In this document: positions 8,929-17,687 of the stretch, piece by piece
Numbering within the stretch: the stretch's first letter is position 1
Layout: the number at the start of each line of letters is the position of its first letter
NCBI GenBank assembly: GCA_947166335.1
Contig: CAMVDS010000017.1
Span: 1-18,234 of the forward strand
Source of the DNA: an uncultured Mollicutes bacterium
GTDB taxonomy: Bacteria; Bacillota_I; Bacilli_A; Acholeplasmatales; JAEDCM01
Direction: 5' to 3'
Length of the DNA stretch: 18,234 nt
Notes under the pieces: generated by a model
What the model was told of the DNA's origin: nothing
The model's database searches: none
What the model saw: the letters and a program-made list of their open reading frames with translations, nothing else
Program-made: the position numbers and the translations under genes

Positions 8929-10266
8929 ATGGAACTATCTAGATCTAAAAGAATAATATTAGGAATTACATTAATAGCTATTGTTGTTTTATCGTTTTTT
9001 GCTGGATATATGCTTAAGGGCGTAAAACCAAGTAAAGCTTTAAATAAAGATGCTAGAGATGAAATAATAGATATATTAGATAAATATTATTATAAAGATT
9101 TTGATAAAGAGAATATCGAATATTCTTCCTTAAAAGCATTAGTTAAAGCATTAAATGATCCATATACATATTTATATACAACAGATACTAAAACTAATAC
9201 TGGTTACTTCGGATATGGTTTTTCTTCATCAAATAATGATTTGGGAATAAGAGTGGTTTCTGTTTATAAGGATTCTCCTGCCGACTTAAAAGGAATAAAG
9301 GAAAATGATGTAGTTATTGGTGTTGATACATTAACTTGCGCTAAAAACGGAGTAGATGAAGTTAGTGAATATTTAAAAAATGCTAGTAGTGAAGTAACAT
9401 TACATATGCTTAGAGATTATAAAAAATATGATGTTAAACTAACAAAAGCAAATATTTCAATTAACAATATCGAATCTAAAAAAATAGGTGATATTGGTTA
9501 TATTAAATTAAATGAATTTAGCCAAGGTGTTTCTATTAAATTTAAGAGCGCATTAACTGAATTAGAAGATTCAAGTATTACTGGGTTAGTTATTGATTTA
9601 AGAAATAATCCAGGAGGATTAGCTACTGAAGTAGCAAGCATCTTAAGATTATTTATTGATAATAATGAAGCTTTTCTATATTTAGAAAGCAGTAAAGATG
9701 GTAAGACTGATGTCTATAGAGGAGTTAGCGCAGAAAAAAAGAGTTATGATATAAAAATATTAGTAAATAACAATTCAGCTTCAGCAAGTGAAGTATTTGC
9801 TCTTGCTATGAGTAAAATAATGCATTATGAATTAATAGGTGAACATACATTTGGTAAAAATGTATTCCAAAGTGATTTTGAATTAAAGAACTTAGAAAAT
9901 TCATACTTACATGTAACACTTGGTTACTGGTATGGTAATAAAATGGAAAAAATAGAAAACACTGGTATAAATGCAGATGTAGAAGTAATTGATGAGCATT
10001 ATATTCCAATGCCTATAAATGATAAAGTCTATGAACTTGATATGGCAGATGATGAAATTAAAAACATCGAATTAATGCTTAAAGAAATGGGCTATAATAC
10101 AAGAGTAGATGGATACTTTGATTCTGAATTAGAATTTATTTTAACATCTAATTTTGAAAGTGATAAATTATATGTAGAAACAAAAAATAAAATTTATGAT
10201 GCATATAAATACTATATTGAAACTAATGATAAAGTATTAAATAAAGCAATTGAATTATTAAGTTAA
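8929..10266 (+). CDS. Membrane-anchored S41 (CtpA-type) carboxy-terminal processing protease
   Basis: S41 proteases cut extracytoplasmic proteins near their C-termini and are often linked to cell-wall hydrolase control. The 445-residue protein has one N-terminal membrane helix (about 9-30) with no lipobox. A PDZ domain spans about 103-175, with LGIRVVSVYKDSPADLKGIKENDVV. The protease domain carries the Ser-Lys-Gln set Ser285 (in NNSASASE), Lys310 (TFGK) and Gln314, four residues after the Lys, as in CtpA. A C-terminal segment (about 374-412, IELMLKEMGYNTRVDGYF) resembles a peptidoglycan-binding domain. The ATG at 8929 follows AGGAGGG. A TTG at 8908 lies in the terminator and is rejected. No promoter is visible in the short gap before it, so it may depend on read-through or a promoter inside prfB. 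It is probably co-transcribed with recX. Confidence 0.93.
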   Translation: MELSRSKRIILGITLIAIVVLSFFAGYMLKGVKPSKALNKDARDEIIDILDKYYYKDFDKENIEYSSLKALVKALNDPYTYLYTTDTKTNTGYFGYGFSSSNNDLGIRVVSVYKDSPADLKGIKENDVVIGVDTLTCAKNGVDEVSEYLKNASSEVTLHMLRDYKKYDVKLTKANISINNIESKKIGDIGYIKLNEFSQGVSIKFKSALTELEDSSITGLVIDLRNNPGGLATEVASILRLFIDNNEAFLYLESSKDGKTDVYRGVSAEKKSYDIKILVNNNSASASEVFALAMSKIMHYELIGEHTFGKNVFQSDFELKNLENSYLHVTLGYWYGNKMEKIENTGINADVEVIDEHYIPMPINDKVYELDMADDEIKNIELMLKEMGYNTRVDGYFDSELEFILTSNFESDKLYVETKNKIYDAYKYYIETNDKVLNKAIELLS

Positions 10267-10275
10267 GGTGATATA

Positions 10276-10986
10276 TTGATTAAAATATTAGATATAAAAA
10301 AGAAGAAAAATAAATATATAATTGATTTTGAAAATGAAAGTATAGAAGTATATGAAGAAGTATTAATAAAGATGATGCTTCTAAAAAAAAGAGATTTAGA
10401 TGAAAAAGAATATAATGAATTATTAGATTATAAGAAATATTATGATAGCCTTTATCTAGCTATTAAATATCTTCATAAGCCAAGAACAATTTATGAGGTT
10501 AAAAAGTATTTAATGGATTTAAATTGTTATGATAAAAAAATTATAAATAATCTCTTAGATATGGGACTTCTTAATGATAGGCTATATACAGATATGTATG
10601 TAGATTATCAGTCTAGAATCAATCTAAAAGGACCTAATTTAATAAAAAAGGAATTAGAAATAAAAGGAGTTCATTTAGATTTTATTTATCCTAATTATGA
10701 AGAAATTAAAAATAAAGTAATAGATAAATATTTAAAGAATAATAAGAATAAGTCCTCTAAGATGCTTAATTATAATTTAAATAAATATCTACTTCAAAGA
10801 GGTTTTGATACAGTAGATAATATATATCAAAATAATGATAGAGAATTAATTGAAAAAGATATAGATAAATTATTACTAAAATATAAGAAAATAGAAAAGA
10901 ATAAGCTTAGATTAAAGATGTATCAAGCTTTACTTAATAAAGGATATGAATCAAGCTTAATAAATGAATTTTTAGATAAATTATGA
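10276..10986 (+). CDS. recX: Regulatory protein RecX
   Basis: RecX binds RecA filaments and modulates recombination activity. The 236-residue product has the family layout: a short beta-strand start, then tandem three-helix repeats. The recognisable pieces are LAIKYLHKPRTIYEVKKYL, LLDMGLLNDRLYTDMYVDYQSR, GPNLIKKELEIKGV and NKYLLQRGFD. The start is TTG at 10276, placed 4 bases after AAGGTGA. The first ATG would remove the beta-strand region. It begins 9 bases after the S41 protease stop, with the ribosome binding site overlapping that stop, so the two genes form an operon. It ends in TGA. Sequence is very Lys/Asn/Ile-rich, matching the AT bias. Confidence 0.88.
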   Translation: MIKILDIKKKKNKYIIDFENESIEVYEEVLIKMMLLKKRDLDEKEYNELLDYKKYYDSLYLAIKYLHKPRTIYEVKKYLMDLNCYDKKIINNLLDMGLLNDRLYTDMYVDYQSRINLKGPNLIKKELEIKGVHLDFIYPNYEEIKNKVIDKYLKNNKNKSSKMLNYNLNKYLLQRGFDTVDNIYQNNDRELIEKDIDKLLLKYKKIEKNKLRLKMYQALLNKGYESSLINEFLDKL

Positions 10987-10992
10987 TAAATT

Positions 10993-11027
10993 TTCACAAA
11001 ATTATCACATTTATATATTATTATAAT
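10993..11027 (+). promoter_or_regulatory. Response-regulator promoter with direct repeats (putative self-operator)
   Basis: A perfect TATAAT lies at 11022-11027, but there is no good -35 box at the right distance. Upstream are two direct repeats in a 6-5-6 arrangement: TTCACA (10993-10998), five bases, then ATCACA (11004-11009). Repeats 11 bp apart next to a -10 box with a weak -35 are the usual binding pattern of OmpR/PhoP-type regulators acting as activators. The regulator encoded here is of that type, so self-regulation is plausible but not shown. Confidence 0.6.
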
Positions 11028-11046
11028 AGTAATAGGAGGTGTTTTT

Positions 11047-11712
11047 ATGAAATTATTAATTGTTGATGATGAGACTAAAATCCAATTGGTTTTAAAGGAA
11101 TATGCATCTTTTGAAGGGTATGAAGCTGATTTGGCTAGTAATGGTTTAGATGCCATAAAAATGGCTAAAGAAAATGACTATGATTTAATTATTATGGATG
11201 TAATGATGCCTGGATTAGATGGTTTTTCAGCTGTAAAAGAAATTAAAAAATATAAAGACATCCCTGTATTAATGTTATCAGCAAGAAGTGAAGAATATGA
11301 TAAGCTACATGGCTTTGAAATTGGTGTAGATGATTATGTAACTAAACCATTCTCACCTAAAGAAGTAATGCTTAGAATTAATGCTATAACAAGAAGAAAT
11401 AAAAAGAAGAGCGAAATTAGAAAGTTTAATGGTCTTGAAGTAGATATGCCTGGTAGAAATGTATTTGTAGATGGCAAGAAGATTGACTTAACGCCAAAAG
11501 AATGTGATTTATTATTTTATCTAATAATTAATGAAGGAATAGTTCTAACAAGAGAACAATTATTATCTAATGTTTGGGGTTATGACTATTTTGGCGATGA
11601 TAGAACAGTAGATACACATATTAAAATGTTAAGAAACAATCTAGGCCCTTATAGAGATTATATTGTTACATCAAGAGGATCGGGCTATAAATTTGAGCAA
11701 GAAAAGAAATAG
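11047..11712 (+). CDS. OmpR/PhoB-family two-component response regulator
   Basis: This cytosolic DNA-binding regulator receives phosphate from the sensor kinase encoded next. The receiver domain (about 1-113) has the acidic pair Asp7-Asp8, the phospho-acceptor Asp51 (IIMDVMMPGLDG), Ser78 in place of the usual Thr, and Lys100 (TKPF). The winged-helix DNA-binding domain (about 125-216) has LTPKECDLLFYL, LTREQLLSNVWGYDYFGDDRTVDTHI and TSRGSGYKF. At 221 residues it is complete. The start ATG follows AGGAGG. Its 3' end overlaps the sensor kinase gene, so the pair is one operon. It most resembles the PhoP/VanR group; the signal sensed is unknown. Confidence 0.95.
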   Translation: MKLLIVDDETKIQLVLKEYASFEGYEADLASNGLDAIKMAKENDYDLIIMDVMMPGLDGFSAVKEIKKYKDIPVLMLSARSEEYDKLHGFEIGVDDYVTKPFSPKEVMLRINAITRRNKKKSEIRKFNGLEVDMPGRNVFVDGKKIDLTPKECDLLFYLIINEGIVLTREQLLSNVWGYDYFGDDRTVDTHIKMLRNNLGPYRDYIVTSRGSGYKFEQEKK

Positions 11713-13087
11713 ATCACTTAGATCTAATGTTGCGTTATACTTTTTTCTACTTATAGGAATATTACTAATAGTAATTTGGCTATTCCAAGCTTTCTTAATT
11801 AATCCATATTATGAACAAAGAAGTAAAAACAATTTAAAAAATAAAGGAAATAAATATTATAATGCATTTATAACAGATACTGCTGATATAGATGAAATAT
11901 CTAGAGAAGGTATGATGGATAATATCCACATAACTATAGCTGTTTTAGAAACTGATACTTTTTCTGGAGAAAAAAAGTTAGTCCCTAAAATAGGCGAACA
12001 AATGGGAAAATTTCCTATGGAATTTAATGATAGGAAATTAATAGAAGAATATAGTCCTGATAAAGTAATATATTCTGATGATAGATCAGATATATATCTA
12101 TATGTTAAGGCGGTTGATGGTAATACATATTTTATCGCATCAACTAGAATTACACCAATTTCTGCGACTAGAATGATCATTAGTGAACAACTTATTTTCA
12201 TATCTATATTTGCGGTAGTAATTGGCTTTATATTCACATTTATTGCATCTCGTAGTCTATCTAATCCACTGGAAATACTTACAGCACAAGCTGCTCAATT
12301 ATCTAAAGGAAACTTAGATGTAGAATTTAGCGGTAAAGGCTATTCAGAAGTTCAAAACCTTGCTGTTATATTAAGTAAAGCTGAAAAAGAAATAAAATCA
12401 AGTGATGAATATAGGCGTAGTATTACAGCTAATGTTAGTCACGATTTAAAAACACCACTTACTATCATTAAATCGTATGCTGAAATGATTAAAGACTTAT
12501 ATGGTGATAATGAAGAAAAAAGAAATGATGCCTTAAATATCATCATAAATGAATCAGATAGATTAGCCGCATTAGTTAATGATGTATTAATGCTATCAAA
12601 ATTAGAAAGTGGAAATTTAAGTATAGAATTTGAAGAAGTAGATTTAACAAATTTACTTAAAGATTGTTTAACAAGATTTGATGTATTAAAAGAAAAAGAT
12701 GGCTATATTATAGAAACTAATATAGATGATGATATAATAGTAGATTCTGATATTAAAAAGATGAACGCTGTATTTTATAATTTAATTGGTAATGCTATAA
12801 ACTATGCTGGTGATGATAAAAAAATAGAAGTTTCTTTAGTAAAAGATAATGAATATGCTTTATTTAAAGTAACTAATTATGGTAATCCTATAGATGTTGA
12901 AAAACAAAATAAAATATGGGATGAATATTATAGAGATGAAAAGAACCATAAAAGAAATACGGTTGGTACAGGGTTAGGCTTATCAATTGTTAAAAATGTA
13001 TTTATGATGCATAAATTAGAATATGGAGTTAAATCAAATTTAGAGGAAGGAACAACTTTCTATTTTAAAATAAAGATAAAAAAGTGA
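11693..13087 (+). CDS. Membrane sensor histidine kinase paired with the regulator
   Basis: This is the kinase partner of the response regulator. Numbered from the TTG at 11693 (464 residues), it has a first membrane helix (about 14-36), an extracellular sensing region (about 37-162) and a second helix (about 163-186). A HAMP domain (about 187-240) follows, then HisKA with His250 in NVSHDLKTPL, and a HATPase domain. That domain has an N-box FYNLIGNAINYAG (361-373) and GTGLGLSIVKN (425-435). The usual DxGxGI box reads NYGNPI, as in some VanS-like kinases. No in-frame ATG exists near the start. TTG at 11693 lies 14 bases after AGAGG; TTG at 11663 is also possible (474 residues) with a weaker site. 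Both overlap the regulator gene, which suggests coupled translation. It ends in TGA. Confidence 0.92.
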   Translation: MSKKRNRSLRSNVALYFFLLIGILLIVIWLFQAFLINPYYEQRSKNNLKNKGNKYYNAFITDTADIDEISREGMMDNIHITIAVLETDTFSGEKKLVPKIGEQMGKFPMEFNDRKLIEEYSPDKVIYSDDRSDIYLYVKAVDGNTYFIASTRITPISATRMIISEQLIFISIFAVVIGFIFTFIASRSLSNPLEILTAQAAQLSKGNLDVEFSGKGYSEVQNLAVILSKAEKEIKSSDEYRRSITANVSHDLKTPLTIIKSYAEMIKDLYGDNEEKRNDALNIIINESDRLAALVNDVLMLSKLESGNLSIEFEEVDLTNLLKDCLTRFDVLKEKDGYIIETNIDDDIIVDSDIKKMNAVFYNLIGNAINYAGDDKKIEVSLVKDNEYALFKVTNYGNPIDVEKQNKIWDEYYRDEKNHKRNTVGTGLGLSIVKNVFMMHKLEYGVKSNLEEGTTFYFKIKIKK

Positions 13088-13118
13088 TTGACTAGTTCAC
13101 TCACTTTTTATTTTTTTT
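13079..13118 (+). terminator. Terminator after the sensor kinase
   Basis: AAAAAGTGA (13079-13087), which includes the TGA stop codon, pairs with TCACTTTTT (13101-13109), followed by ATTTTTTTT. It separates the regulator-kinase transcript from the lipoprotein gene. Confidence 0.85.
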
Positions 13119-13167
13119 ACAATTTACAATCACAGGATTTACACATTATCTTGCTAAAATGTATACA
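13116..13167 (+). promoter_or_regulatory. Lipoprotein promoter region with TCACA/TTTACA repeats
   Basis: The region holds TTTACA (13116-13121 and 13123-13128) and ATCACA (13129-13134). After five bases comes TACACA (13140-13145), the same 6-5-6 layout as in front of the response regulator. Two -10 boxes are possible: TGC-TAAAAT (13155-13160), or TATACA (13162-13167) with TTTACA (13138-13143) 18 bp upstream. The shared layout suggests control by the neighbouring regulator. Confidence 0.5.
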
Positions 13168-13188
13168 AAATAGAAAGGATGATGGATT

Positions 13189-14970
13189 ATGAAATTTAAA
13201 AAAATATTATTACCTATTATGGCTCTATCTTTAACATTTAGTTTATTTGGCTGTAAATCAAGCAATAGTTCAAATACGACTAATTCAAATATTCCATATG
13301 ATAATTTAGGTGGAGGACAAGAAGGAGTAATTCCTACAAAAGATGAAACAACTAATAATTATAACACTATTGATGAAGTAGTAGAAAAGCTAGCTAAAAG
13401 TGATATCACTAGTTATGATTTAGATAGTGCTACTCTAATAACTGAAGGTGGTTCAATTGCTAGTAGTGGTACATATTTAATAACAGGAACAATTAACTTA
13501 AGTGAAGCAATAAGCTTTACTAAAAAGGCAACTAATGTTCATCTAATTATAAAAGATGCGACAATCAATATAACTGATGATAAAGCCATTTCTTCTAAAT
13601 TAGATTTAGAAATAACTATCCTTGGAACAAATACTATAACTAATAGTTTAGGTGAAGCAAACAGCGATGAAAACTTAATTAAATGTGGTGGTAATTTAAC
13701 AATAAATGGAAGTGGAACACTTAATTTAAATTCAACTAAATCAGGAATAAAAGTTGATGGCTTATGTAGCTTGTTTGAATCAACTATTAATATAACTTCA
13801 GTATCTCAAGGAATAAGTGCACTAAATATTTATGTTGATGGTGCAAATTTAAATATAACTTCACAAAAAGATGGCTTACATTCAGAATATGATTATGATG
13901 AATTAGAAGATGCATCAACAGCAGTGTTTGATATTAATAATGGGTTTGTATATATAAAGAGTGGTAATATAACTATTAATTCCATAGATGATGGAATTCA
14001 AGCTGATTCCTTTGTTAGAATTGATGGGGGTTACATTAATATTACAACAAATGGTGGGGCACCATCAAAAATAACAGAAAGTTCTAGTGATAATGCAAGC
14101 GGTAAAGGTATAAAAGCAGGCTCTATAGATTATACTCTAGCAACTAATCCAGATACAGAAATAGAAATTGAATCAGATGATTATGCAATTATCATTAATG
14201 ATGGAACAATTACAATTAATTCAAATGATGATGCAATTCATTCAAATGGATATTTCATCATTAATGGAGGTACAGCAACTATCTATAGTGGAGATGATGG
14301 ACTTCATGCTGAAACTATAGGTGAAATGAATGGAGGAAGCTATTCAATTATTAAATCATATGAAGGATATGAAGCATCTAAAATACAAATAAGTGGTGGA
14401 ACTCTTGATATAACATCCGCAGATGATGGAATAAATGCCGCAGATGGCACTGAAACAAGGATGGGTGTAGGTAACACTAACTGTTATATGATTATTACAG
14501 GTGGTACTATCACAGTTAATGCAAGTGGTGATGGACTAGATTCAAATAATTCAATTCTAATTACTGGTGGATTAATATATGTAGATGGTCCAACTAATGG
14601 TGGAAATGGTTCACTTGATAGTGAAACAGGAATTATAGTTAATGGAGGTACTTTAATAGCTACAGGTGCCCTAGGTATGGTAGAGACTCCTGCAAGTAAT
14701 TCAAGCGAGTATTCAATAAGCTATGCAAGTAGCTCAACATTAAACGCAAATACAAATATTAAATTACTTGATGAAAATAATGAAGTAGTAGTTGAATATA
14801 CTACATTAAAGACTAGTCAATCAATAATTATTTCATCAAGCAAATTAGAATTAAATAAAAAATATAAATTATATATAAATAATACATTAACTGAAACAAT
14901 CACAATAAATAATAAAATAACTACTATTGGTAATTCTAATCAAGGTTTTGGCCCTGGATTTAGACCATAA
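13189..14970 (+). CDS. Cthe_2159-type beta-solenoid carbohydrate-binding lipoprotein
   Basis: This appears to be a surface lipoprotein of 593 residues. A basic start and hydrophobic segment (1-21) lead to a lipobox-like LFGC with Cys22, then a Ser/Asn-rich linker (23-60). From about 80 to 510 it is a right-handed beta-helix made of repeated rungs such as NGGTxxINSxDDGIxA. Copies of the DDG core lie at about 267-270, 369-371 and 412-414, with variants at 347-350 and 448-450. This matches the carbohydrate-binding domain family named for Cthe_2159 of Clostridium thermocellum, a calcium-dependent polysaccharide binder related in fold to pectate lyases. No lyase residues can be assigned, so binding is more likely than catalysis. 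A beta-rich C-terminal domain (about 510-585) ends in GFGPGFRP. No sortase or S-layer signal is seen. The ATG follows GAAAGGATG. Transcribed alone. Confidence 0.85.
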   Translation: MKFKKILLPIMALSLTFSLFGCKSSNSSNTTNSNIPYDNLGGGQEGVIPTKDETTNNYNTIDEVVEKLAKSDITSYDLDSATLITEGGSIASSGTYLITGTINLSEAISFTKKATNVHLIIKDATINITDDKAISSKLDLEITILGTNTITNSLGEANSDENLIKCGGNLTINGSGTLNLNSTKSGIKVDGLCSLFESTINITSVSQGISALNIYVDGANLNITSQKDGLHSEYDYDELEDASTAVFDINNGFVYIKSGNITINSIDDGIQADSFVRIDGGYINITTNGGAPSKITESSSDNASGKGIKAGSIDYTLATNPDTEIEIESDDYAIIINDGTITINSNDDAIHSNGYFIINGGTATIYSGDDGLHAETIGEMNGGSYSIIKSYEGYEASKIQISGGTLDITSADDGINAADGTETRMGVGNTNCYMIITGGTITVNASGDGLDSNNSILITGGLIYVDGPTNGGNGSLDSETGIIVNGGTLIATGALGMVETPASNSSEYSISYASSSTLNANTNIKLLDENNEVVVEYTTLKTSQSIIISSSKLELNKKYKLYINNTLTETITINNKITTIGNSNQGFGPGFRP

Positions 14971-14974
14971 AATG

Positions 14975-14998
14975 AAAAGCGCTTAATCAAGCGCTTTT
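14975..14998. terminator. Bidirectional terminator between convergent genes
   Basis: AAAAGCGCTT (14975-14984) and AAGCGCTTTT (14989-14998) form a perfect 10-bp stem with an AATC loop and T-runs on both strands. It ends the lipoprotein transcript on + and the dehydrogenase transcript on -. The - strand stop codon (TAA, 14985-14983) lies inside it. Confidence 0.92.
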
Positions 14999-15813
14999 AT
15001 TTCTTTATATAAATTTTTAGATATTTCATAAATATCTTTTATTTCATCTGCTTTTAAATGCTTTATCTTACATACCTTAGGTTTACCATATACACCTAAA
15101 ATGTGTGGACCTATCCATTCTAAATAAGAAGTATTTGTATCTATTGCTTTTACAATTGATCTAGATGCTTTTTTCTTTCCTTGAAATAGAATAGACATAA
15201 ATATAATAATAAATATTTTAATAAATTTATTATAATTTTTTGTCATATTTGTTAGAGTGATTCCAGGATGTGCTATAGATAATTTATCACTATCTTTATA
15301 TAATTCCATTAATGATGACATTAAAAATCTTTTTGAATTAGCATATCTTTTATTTTTTGATTTATAATTACTATAATCAATATTATCTTTATCTAATTTT
15401 GCCCATTTTTGAGATACACTTCCTACAGCAATAACTCTTTTTTTAGGTAAATTATTTTCTTTTAATCTATTAATAATATAATAAGGTGATAAGAAGTTAG
15501 TGGTAAATACATTATCATAATTAAAATTAGTTGTATGTTTTTCTTTAGTTAATATACCTGCATTTATGATTAAATAATCTATTTCTAATTCTATTAATTC
15601 ATTTGTTAGTTCTTTAACACTAAATATATTTTCCATATCACACGTAAGTAATGTGATATTAGCATTAGGATTAATTTTAAGAAGATCATCCTTTTCTTTA
15701 TTTGCTTTTTGAATGTTTCTATTAATTAATATTAAGTCATATTTAAAAACTAATTTTTTAACTACTTCAAAGCCTATACCACCAGTAGAACCAGTAATAG
15801 CTAATTTCTCCAT
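14983..15813 (-). CDS. Short-chain dehydrogenase/reductase (SDR)
   Basis: This is an NAD(P)-dependent oxidoreductase of the classical SDR fold, substrate unknown. The 276-residue product has the cofactor-binding TGSTGGIG (7-14), the acidic CDM (58-60), NAG (84-86) and Asn106. The catalytic Ser is probably Ser132 or Ser134, with Tyr157 and Lys161 (YxxxK). IAHPGITLTNM follows, in the place of the usual PG segment. A hydrophobic stretch (about 203-216, IKIFIIIFMSILF) resembles SDRs that sit at membranes, such as retinol dehydrogenase-like or NAD-epimerase-like members. The ATG at 15813 is chosen for the AGGTGA just upstream. An ATG at 15858 would add 15 hydrophobic residues, but it lies at the -35 box of the gene's own promoter. 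Codon use matches its AT-rich neighbours. Confidence 0.88.
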   Translation of the reverse strand: MEKLAITGSTGGIGFEVVKKLVFKYDLILINRNIQKANKEKDDLLKINPNANITLLTCDMENIFSVKELTNELIELEIDYLIINAGILTKEKHTTNFNYDNVFTTNFLSPYYIINRLKENNLPKKRVIAVGSVSQKWAKLDKDNIDYSNYKSKNKRYANSKRFLMSSLMELYKDSDKLSIAHPGITLTNMTKNYNKFIKIFIIIFMSILFQGKKKASRSIVKAIDTNTSYLEWIGPHILGVYGKPKVCKIKHLKADEIKDIYEISKNLYKEIKALD

Positions 15814-15829
15814 ATAATCACCTAATATT

Positions 15830-15858
15830 ATTATAAGAAGAAATAAAAAAGACTTCAA
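15830..15858 (-). promoter_or_regulatory. Promoter for the SDR gene
   Basis: On the - strand, TTGAAG (15858-15853), a 17-bp spacer and TATAAT (15835-15830). The -35 box lies inside the terminator stem of the upstream tRNA gene. Confidence 0.75.
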
Positions 15859-15868
15859 TAATGAAGTC
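15845..15868 (-). terminator. Terminator of tRNA-Lys
   Basis: On the - strand, GACTTCA and TGAAGTC form a 7-bp stem with a TTAT loop (15868-15851), followed by six T (15850-15845). It lies 14 bases after the encoded CCA of the tRNA. Confidence 0.85.
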
Positions 15869-15881
15869 GTTTTATTTAGGA

Positions 15882-15957
15882 TGGTACACCCTTAGGGACT
15901 CGAACCCTAGACCCACTGATTAAGAGTCAGTTGCTCTACCAACTGAGCTAAGGATGC
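15882..15957 (-). tRNA. tRNA-Lys, anticodon CTT
   Basis: The - strand reads as a complete 76-base cloverleaf with an encoded CCA end. The acceptor stem is GCATCCT/AGGGTGT (one G-T closing pair and one internal T-G). The D arm is GCTCAGTTGGTAGAGC. The anticodon stem ACTGA/TCAGT encloses the loop CTCTTAA, giving anticodon CTT for AAG codons. The T loop is TTCGAGT on a TAGGG/CCCTA stem. It is a single tRNA gene with its own promoter and terminator. Confidence 0.96.
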
Positions 15958-15980
15958 ATATTTTTTACACTGCATTATTT

Positions 15981-16008
15981 ATTATAACAAAATATAATAA
16001 AAAGTCAA
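15981..16008 (-). promoter_or_regulatory. Strong promoter for tRNA-Lys
   Basis: On the - strand, TTGACT (16008-16003), a 16-bp spacer and TATAAT (15986-15981) preceded by TGT. The predicted start is about 15-20 bases before the mature tRNA 5' end. Confidence 0.88.
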
Positions 16009-16046
16009 TTATTTTTTAAAATAATTATTTATTATTTATTAAATAA

Positions 16047-16105
16047 AAAAACGCATAATATAACCTTATATAAAATATAATAGTAACTTATTAAAATGCG
16101 TTTTT
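16047..16105. repeat. Long-spaced inverted repeat in the tRNA-gdhA gap
   Basis: AAAAACGCAT (16047-16056) and ATGCGTTTTT (16096-16105) are perfect 10-bp reverse complements, 39 bases apart. A smaller inverted pair, TTATAT/ATATAA (16066-16071 and 16075-16080), lies inside. Both strands have a T-run after the stem, so it could work as a terminator either way. No gene reads into it on + and the gdhA promoter is downstream of it. It could be a barrier between divergent units, a small RNA or a tiny palindromic element. Apart from this and the two flanking promoters, nothing else is seen in the gap. Confidence 0.55.
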
Positions 16106-16140
16106 CTATAAAAAAAATTTATATTTGAATTATTTTTTTG

Positions 16141-16169
16141 TTGAAAAACAATTTTTTTATTTATATAAT
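16141..16169 (+). promoter_or_regulatory. Strong promoter for gdhA
   Basis: TTGAAA (16141-16146), a 17-bp spacer and a perfect TATAAT (16164-16169), 24 bases before the gdhA ATG. The leader is short, with no space for a riboswitch. Confidence 0.9.
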
Positions 16170-16180
16170 AGGTTGCGTAG

Positions 16181-17551
<1,371 letters not shown>

Positions 17552-17570
17552 TATTTGATTAATAATTAAA

Positions 17571-17597
17571 ATGGACTGAATCTCAGTCCATTTTTTT
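17571..17597 (+). terminator. Terminator after gdhA
   Basis: ATGGACTGA (17571-17579) pairs with TCAGTCCAT (17583-17591), followed by a run of seven T. It lies 19 bases after the gdhA stop. Confidence 0.93.
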
Positions 17598-17627
17598 ATA
17601 TGCCTAGTTAAATATATTTAAAAATAA

Positions 17628-17656
17628 TTGAATAATTATATTATAACGATTATAAT
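17628..17656 (+). promoter_or_regulatory. Promoter for the last, partial gene
   Basis: TTGAAT (17628-17633), a 17-bp spacer and a perfect TATAAT (17651-17656), about 30 bases before the ATG. Confidence 0.82.
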
Positions 17657-17687
17657 ATAAATGAAATTAATTGGGGGAATTGTTATT

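Noticed and set aside
11857..12237. 126-codon open frame on the - strand inside the sensor kinase
   Set aside because: It is a shadow of the kinase coding sequence with no start signal or recognisable protein features.
10984..13087. UGA read as Trp, as in mycoplasmas
   Set aside because: recX and the sensor kinase both end sensibly at TGA, the kinase stop lies in a terminator stem, Trp is encoded by TGG, and RF2 is present.
13960..14600. Possible DNA repeat array in the lipoprotein gene
   Set aside because: The repetition is at the protein level (beta-helix rungs). The DNA copies are diverged, so it is not a CRISPR or tandem DNA repeat.
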